A stretch of 36,682 nt of DNA. Source: Scytalidium lignicola. Its lineage: Eukaryota > Ascomycota > Leotiomycetes. The notes under the pieces were generated by a model, which ran no database searches, was not told the origin of the DNA, and saw only the letters and a list, made by a program, of their open reading frames with translations. Shown here in pieces: positions 31,786 through 36,682 of this stretch. The first letter of the stretch is position 1; each line of letters starts with the position of its first letter. The DNA lies in contig NCSJ02000397.1 of NCBI GenBank assembly GCA_002812745.2, forward strand, positions 1 to 36,682, given 5' to 3'. The position numbers were made by a program, and so were the translations under genes.

Positions 31786-32305
31786 AACTTGAAAGGGCTT
31801 AAGTGGTATGTCCTGGATAATACCCGCATTATGGTTGGCGTTTGAGTCCATGGTTTGCAATTCTGTAGCATGTTTTGATATAAGATAGCTGCTATCTCCT
31901 TGGAATCTTTTTCACTGTGGTCTATTTTTTTCTTTCTATCTTTCCTATGCTCAAATTGGAAGGGCTGGCTAGACAATAATAGTCTCCGTTGTAGAAATTG
32001 TGAGCCGCCGATTCCCCCAAGTCTCTGGCAGAAAACTTTGATACATAGGATATTAGATTGCCAAATGGTGAATGGGCATTTCGAGATCTGAGTTTATTTT
32101 CAGGTCAAAGTCAAATGGTTTATCCTCTAGCAAAGTTTATTTTACAATCCAGCATTGTTGCTCCCACGTGATTGATAGTGTTGGACCTCGTTTTCATTTC
32201 TACCGACATTGTTCTACCTCCTATTTTACTTCCCAGTTTATTTGTATCTTAGACCATAGCATATTTCAATAATCTCTCCTATTTTATCCCTTAATATGCT
32301 CTACT
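31786..32305. other. Intergenic between PHO8 and the unassigned gene
   Basis: 520 bp, AT-rich. A CACGTG palindrome lies at 32165-32170, about 135 bp before the next start codon. No gene or RNA signal recognised. Confidence 0.55.
32165..32170. promoter_or_regulatory. E-box CACGTG upstream of the unassigned gene
   Basis: Perfect CACGTG about 135 bp before the start codon at 32306. A bHLH-type site by sequence only. Confidence 0.3.
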
Positions 32306-34161
32306 ATGGCAGTATCAGTCTCTAGACTTCCTGACACTCAAGGAACGATGCAACAACTAGTGAATGTCTCTGAACCCATCGCCAGTGGGATGAGTAGAGT
32401 TCACGCAGCATCAAATGGACAAGAAGCTCCCACTATATCCAACTATTTCAGCCAAAGTCAAGTAGCACTTGCACTCGTCATAGGGAAGTCAAGGCCTGCG
32501 GGCCTTTCTATGAAGGGTATATATTGTCTTCTCTTTTTCAAACCAATCGACCTCACTTATGTACTTATCTCTGCAGGGTATCTGCAGCAATTAAAAAATC
32601 GAGTTCAAGTTAGACAAGGTCTTAGCCCTGGTAAGAACCAGCGTTTCATTGATACGGCAGAGTTCTGGAAAGATCAATTCGTAAGACTACATGAAGAAAA
32701 GAAAGCATGTGATGAGACGATCCGTCAAATAGAAGAGGAAAGAAACAACTTAGTCCAAAACCAGCAGAACCAGAGCATTATAAATGGCCAGAGTCAGGAG
32801 AAACAACCTCCGGATCTATTTGCAAGCAGCGGACATCGCGGAGTAACCACACCTTCCTCAAGTCCAATAACCGATCAACCACTAGCGATACTTCCAGTGA
32901 AACGTCGAGCAACATCTCAAGACGTGCTTGATTGGTTGCAAGATCGTCAAAATCAGCTTCCTGTACCAGTAGAAAGTGTTGGAAAATATGAACTCAATAT
33001 TAACCGCAAAAGTGAGTTGCATTCCTCTAACTTATAATTATTCCTCACTTTTCCACATCCTCTGGAATTGTTCACCTAGGCAGGATGCTAATAATGTACT
33101 TAGTTCTTAATTTGATAAGGCAACGAGTAGAGCTTGATCAACTATGCCAACAGGAAATCCATTCTACGTATCTGGAGAATGTTGAGCAGAAGTGTAATGC
33201 TGTGCTCACATTCATGAACGATATAATCAACAAATCTATTTCTCCGCAATCCCTTCACATTCAAACCATCCATGATAGACAGACCGAAGTACTCTTTCAG
33301 TTGCTATTCTGTCATTTAGATCTCACTTATCAATCCTGCTTCAGATCTTTAACGTGTCTTTGTCAGACTATCCCCGGACGAGCAAAACGACACACCATTG
33401 TTTACGGCCTTGTGAAATTTTTCGGAGATGCTCTTGCTCAATTAACATTATTTTGTACTTCTCAAGCGGAACTTGACCTCAATATAGAACAGCGTCGAGA
33501 TCCAAAACGAGCAAGGATAGAGAAATCATCAAAAGGGGAGAATATCATTATCAAAGGCCTAAGCAACTGCTTAGTATCTATCCTGTTAAATCTCGAATGG
33601 AAACAGGGGCAAATTAGTCACACTGATGTTCTTGAGGGTATACTCTTCTTCATACTCCGCCGCACTGGAGCTATCATCTCCGAGATAGCTTTCCGAGAGC
33701 AGGTAGCCTCCTCGGATCTTCCTGGGAATATCGCAAAGATGGATGGATCTGAAAAGAGGACGCAGCAACATGCTGCTAGGTTCGAGTGTCGATACATGTG
33801 GCAAATCATACAAGCAGCACTTGGGAGGAGCGATACAACTAGGAAGGAACTCATAATGAAAGTTCTAGCTGGATCGACTACCTCAGCAACAAGAAGAGCC
33901 GTTGCAACCCCACTAGAAGGGTTAGTTGGAGGGTTACTGGAAAAGGAGAAAAGGAGACTACAGTCAACACTAGTCCAAAGTATCATAGGTGGAGGTCCCA
34001 CACTTGCGTTTCAAGATGTTTTGAAGTTGAGACCTAAGCCGGAGACTGAGGATGTTGAGCCGCCAAATGAGTGCGATGATCTCGAGAAGAATGGAAGCAA
34101 TTGGTTCATTGATTCTATTTGGGCTCTTGTTGGATGGGATATGATGATGTCAGAGGATTAA
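32306..34161 (+). CDS. Fungal protein of unknown function with a coiled-coil region
   Basis: I do not recognise a named domain. Model join(32306..32516, 32577..33011, 33104..34161), 567 aa. Residues 1-65 are polar with SNYFSQSQVALALVIGKSR, then GYLQQLKNRVQVRQGLSPGK, then a likely coiled coil at about 90-135 (EFWKDQFVRLHEEKKACDET continues with Glu/Gln/Asn), a disordered Ser/Pro stretch, and a helical C-terminal domain of about 350 residues from QRVELDQLCQQEIHSTYLEN onward. The pattern recalls uncharacterised proteins conserved across Pezizomycotina. Intron 1 is 60 nt without a stop, so retention would keep the frame. For intron 2 an acceptor at 33102-33103 (GCTAAT branch 12 nt before it) is preferred over one at 33078-33079, which would insert eight hydrophobic-leaning residues. 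No signal peptide or membrane helix. The gene is clearly coding over its length; its role is unknown. Confidence 0.8.
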
Positions 34162-34447
34162 GAATAGGGTAGGGAGATGTTTTGAGGTTGCTTAAATAAA
34201 GATATGCTGTGAGATATAGGGAGTTTATTTGGCTTAGATTTCGGGATGTGAAACACCAAAAATGTTTGCTAATAATTATGGAAGTAACGATTTCTTGCTC
34301 CTCTTATAAAATAAACCTAACCTATTATGTCTCTACAGTATAGATGTGTACATACCAACAGCATTGTGTTTGTGGCAGGTATCAAACCTGTACTGCACCT
34401 CCTAAAACCCATCCCAAACCAAAAGCCTTCCACACCAAATCAAAAAT

Positions 34448-35573
34448 TCAATAAGTCGTCGCCAACCTCTGCACCAAGTACTGCCCGCTATTAACTCCAG
34501 AATACTTCTTCTCGCCCTTCTCCCCTCCATAGGTTCCATCGATAGCCTCGATATGCTTATCAAAATTAGGATTACAGAAATACGCCACCGAGTATCTCGC
34601 CGGATAGACATCAGAAGCATCACCACTCTTCGCAGGCGGTTCCACAACCCGATGCATCGTGCTCTTAATCGTATCATTACTCCACCTGGCAAGCAAATCC
34701 CCCGCATTAATAACAACAGAGCCTTCAATGGGCGTCGCGTCCACATATGTGCACTGGGGAGATTTGACCTGCAGTCCACCTCTATCGTCCTGGAACAGCA
34801 GCGTGATACTTCCGTAGTCAGTATGCTCTCCTGCTCTCACCTGCGCCTTGTTCTCCTGGAAGACGCTCTTGGGAACCGACGGGTAGTGCAGTATTCGGAG
34901 GGTATTATCCCCTCCATCAGTGAAGCTGTCGAAATACGACTCGGGCAGTCCCATGCCCACCGCGATGGCTCGCATGACTTCGATATGAAGCGCCTTGCAC
35001 GTGCCGTGGAACTCCATCATACGGTCCTTGAAAACGCCAGCGCCGCCTTCGGGACCGGCATTCGTGGGCCACTGGTTAGGAAATCCCTCCTCGCCTTCAC
35101 GGCCGATCTCGAAACTCTCTTTGAGATCTGGCGCCGCGGCCTTGAGCTTTTCGACGTCGGCCTTGTCGGTTAGGAAGGATGTCTTCTCACGACCTGGGGC
35201 GCTGTAGCCGCGGTTTGCCTCGGGCGAGGTCCAGCCTAGCTCATTCTTCTCGTCGAGAGATCGGGTGAAGAAGAGGGCTGATGTGTCGAAGACCTGTTTG
35301 ACCTGCGAGGCTGGGACGGAATGGTTTTTCAGGTAGACGAAGCCGGCGGTTTGGAAGCCGTGGAGGATTGCCTTTGCGGTCTGTAGACGCTCGGAGGGGG
35401 TGCCGTGAAGGAATGGAGCGAAGTCTATGAGCTGGCGGGAGTGGGTTAGTCTTGCTTGCAGAGTGTATGGAATGATCTGGGTCACGGGATTGAATAAGGA
35501 GATTATGTGGACTTTACGGCCTTACGGGAATCTGGAGGTTATCACTGTCAACGGCGTTGGTTGCTGAAGCCAT
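34448..35573 (-). CDS. Thymine-7-hydroxylase (thymine dioxygenase), 2-oxoglutarate/Fe(II) oxygenase
   Basis: Non-haem iron dioxygenase of the isopenicillin-N-synthase-like fold, 343 aa, CDS complement(join(34448..35431, 35526..35573)). It fits fungal thymine-7-hydroxylase closely along its length: EANRGYSAPGREK, CKALHIEVMRAIAVGMG, GEHTDYGSITLLFQD, INAGDLLARWSNDTIKST and the C-terminal QYLVQRLATTY. Iron ligands are His219, Asp221 and His276; 2-oxoglutarate is held by Arg295 and Ser297 (RYS). The enzyme oxidises the thymine methyl group in three steps through 5-hydroxymethyl- and 5-formyluracil to 5-carboxyuracil. The 94-nt intron (GTAAGG donor, CTAAC branch, CCAG acceptor) joins NLQIP to LIDFAPFL. 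The gene is divergent from isoorotate decarboxylase, the next step. Third codon positions are C-rich, unlike genes further left. A relative with other substrate use cannot be fully excluded. Confidence 0.9.
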
Positions 35574-36092
35574 GATGGTTGAGATGTTAGATGTTGGTCA
35601 CTACAACGAGCGGGGAAGATAAACAGGCAAAGATTTTTATTGTGCGCAACTTGCGAGATATATTTTTGAAGTTCAAACTGATCTGGATTGATCTGGATTT
35701 CCCAGCAGAGATCGATGTGTATATACTTGCACGAGACACGGCGATTCTAGGCGTGCTCCGGAGGGAGAGAAGAGGTTCAGCTTCATTTGTTCCGCAAACG
35801 GCAGGTCTACCCGGCCCCGATAAGATACGCACCCTTGGCGGGGCGATAAGGAAAAGGGGGCGGGGTCGGGTTCGATTGCTCCCCCATTTATGCGCTCGGC
35901 GGACGAGGACAACGACATCCAAAGCTCGAGGCTGAGGAGGGACATTGCCAAGTTGAACGGCTTCTTTTTTTCTTTCTGCTCTCTTTTTCTCTCTCTTCTT
36001 CTTCTTCTTGTTCTCTCTCTCTTCCTCTTACATTCTACCCCCTTTTCTCTTCCAGTCCTCTCTCAAGAGACAAGCTCCCTTCCTTCTCAATC
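35574..36092. promoter_or_regulatory. Shared divergent promoter of the thymine salvage pair
   Basis: 519 bp between the starts of thymine-7-hydroxylase (-) and isoorotate decarboxylase (+). It has a GC-rich central block (about 35810-35900) and, on the decarboxylase side, a nearly pure C/T tract from 35961 to about 36029. Antisense open frames (35587-35935) look random. The arrangement suggests co-regulation, which the sequence cannot prove. Confidence 0.6.
35961..36029 (+). promoter_or_regulatory. Pyrimidine-rich (CT) tract before isoorotate decarboxylase start
   Basis: About 70 bases almost entirely C and T, broken only by isolated G bases, ending about 64 bp before the ATG at 36093. Such CT tracts are common around transcription starts of well-expressed filamentous fungal genes. 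It also fits a 5' leader. Confidence 0.6.
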
Positions 36093-36682
36093 ATGGCATC
36101 TTCCAAACCCACAATCGTGGACATCCACACCCACGTCTACCCTCCATCCTACATCTCCCTCCTCAAATCACGCTCCACAATCCCCTTCATCAGGACCTTC
36201 CCTCCCTCAACCTCCCTCCGCCTAATAATCCTCCCTTCCGAAGCCGAAGCTGCAGCAGCCTCCTCCTCCTCCTCCAACAACCCATCCGAGAAAGAAGATG
36301 AAACTGCACCCCCCCAAAAATCCACCTCCTACGGCCGTCCAATCGGNCCAGAATACTACTCCCTCGCCGAAAAAATCGCCTTCATGAACACCCACTCCAT
36401 CTCAATCTCCATCCTCTCCCTCGCAAACCCCTGGCTCGACTTCCTGCCCCCCTCCGAAAGCCCCCAAGCCGCCACCTCCCTAAACCAAGAACTCAACTCC
36501 CTCTGCGGCCAACACCCAGGCCGTCTCTACTTCTTCGGCACCCTCCCCCTCTCCAGCGCCTCCACCCCAGCCATAACCCAAGAAATCACCACCCTATCAA
36601 CGCTCCACTNACNGCCCGCNGGCNGTAATAATGGGCACCACAGGTCTCGGCGCGCCTCGACGACCCAGCGCTGCTCCCGATC
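36093..36682 (+). CDS. Isoorotate (uracil-5-carboxylate) decarboxylase, ACMSD-like amidohydrolase, partial
   Basis: 5' part of an amidohydrolase-superfamily decarboxylase, about 195 codons before the window ends. The metal motif His12-x-His14 is in IVDIHTHVYPPSYI, followed by IPFIRTFP, LRLIILPSE, AEKIAFMNTH, SILSLANPWLDFLPP and PGRLYFFGTLPLS. This order matches fungal isoorotate decarboxylase, which converts 5-carboxyuracil to uracil and CO2. A Ser/Ala-rich insert (residues 52-78) looks species-specific. Near the end four N bases (36610, 36613, 36620, 36624) break the frame; if they are surplus, the frame reads LHYARGVIMGTTGLG as in the family. A further one-base slip near 36650-36656 is implied because LDDPALLP appears in another frame. 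The N at 36347 is in frame and silent (GGN). Third positions are strongly C-biased. Confidence 0.88.
   Translation, partial: MASSKPTIVDIHTHVYPPSYISLLKSRSTIPFIRTFPPSTSLRLIILPSEAEAAAASSSSSNNPSEKEDETAPPQKSTSYGRPIXPEYYSLAEKIAFMNTHSISISILSLANPWLDFLPPSESPQAATSLNQELNSLCGQHPGRLYFFGTLPLSSASTPAITQEITTLSTLHXXPXGXNNGHHRSRRASTTQRCSR

Noticed and set aside
34365..34400. Possible tRNA T-arm-like sequence (GGTATCAAACCTG)
   Set aside because: No matching A-box, acceptor stem or anticodon arm upstream on either strand.
34553..35173. 206-residue open frame antisense to thymine-7-hydroxylase
   Set aside because: Product of the C-rich third positions of the true gene on the other strand; no recognisable domain.
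35860..35885. B-box-like GGTTCGAT in the thymine salvage promoter
   Set aside because: Does not satisfy the full B-box consensus and no tRNA fold can be drawn around it.
1..36682. Transposons, repeat-induced-mutation tracts, CRISPR arrays, viral insertions
   Set aside because: No long repeats, transposase or reverse-transcriptase motifs, regular spacer arrays or viral genes were seen on either strand.

Overview
This window is nuclear DNA of a filamentous ascomycete (Pezizomycotina; a leotiomycete would fit, but the species cannot be named from sequence alone). The evidence is the short introns of about 48-97 nt with GTAAGT-type donors and CTAAC/CTAAT/CTGAC branch points close to the acceptor, together with fungal-only families (two Zn(II)2Cys6 regulators, DUF7702 and DUF4112 proteins, a PTM1-like GOST protein, Srp9-21, OAC1). 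I see 19 protein genes, two of them cut by the window edges, and no rRNA, tRNA, transposon or CRISPR array. Most of the window is ordinary housekeeping chromosome.

Layout, left to right. 1-2298 (-): Zn2Cys6 regulator resembling Aro80, open at the left edge. 3052-4832 (-): U-box cyclophilin CYP8. 5503-6471 (-): seven-helix DUF7702 membrane protein. 6472-8077: 1.6 kb with no gene. 8078-9962 (+): second Zn2Cys6 regulator. 10573-12535 (-): GOST/PTM1 membrane protein, divergent from 12873-14087 (+), the tRNA thiolation factor NCS2/CTU2. 14266-15357 (-): OAC1 carrier, divergent from 15878-17134 (+), SWD2. 17498-19064 (-): DUF1308 protein, divergent from 19274-19893 (+), Srp9-21. 20311-21751 (-): RNR2. 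22356-23354 (-): DUF4112 protein, divergent from 24109-26803 (+), DCP2. 27333-28538 (+): CAF17/IBA57. 28726-29679 (-): DnaJ protein of the Cwf23/DNAJC17 type, divergent from 29959-31785 (+), vacuolar alkaline phosphatase PHO8. 32306-34161 (+): a fungal protein I cannot assign. 34448-35573 (-): thymine-7-hydroxylase, divergent from 36093-end (+), isoorotate decarboxylase.

The most informative element is the divergent pair at the right end. Thymine-7-hydroxylase oxidises thymine stepwise to 5-carboxyuracil (isoorotate), and isoorotate decarboxylase turns that into uracil. The pair is therefore a compact thymine-to-uracil salvage module around a 519 bp shared promoter, with C-rich third codon positions unlike the rest of the window. 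Other points of note are ACGCGT (MCB/MBF) elements in the promoter and introns of RNR2, a GC-AG intron in the DUF4112 gene, a 60-nt stop-free intron in the unassigned gene, and two acceptors 4 nt apart in SWD2. The N characters at 12924, 36610, 36613, 36620 and 36624 behave as surplus inserted bases that break otherwise intact reading frames. Exon coordinates were inferred by hand from splice signals, frame and family resemblance, without transcript data.
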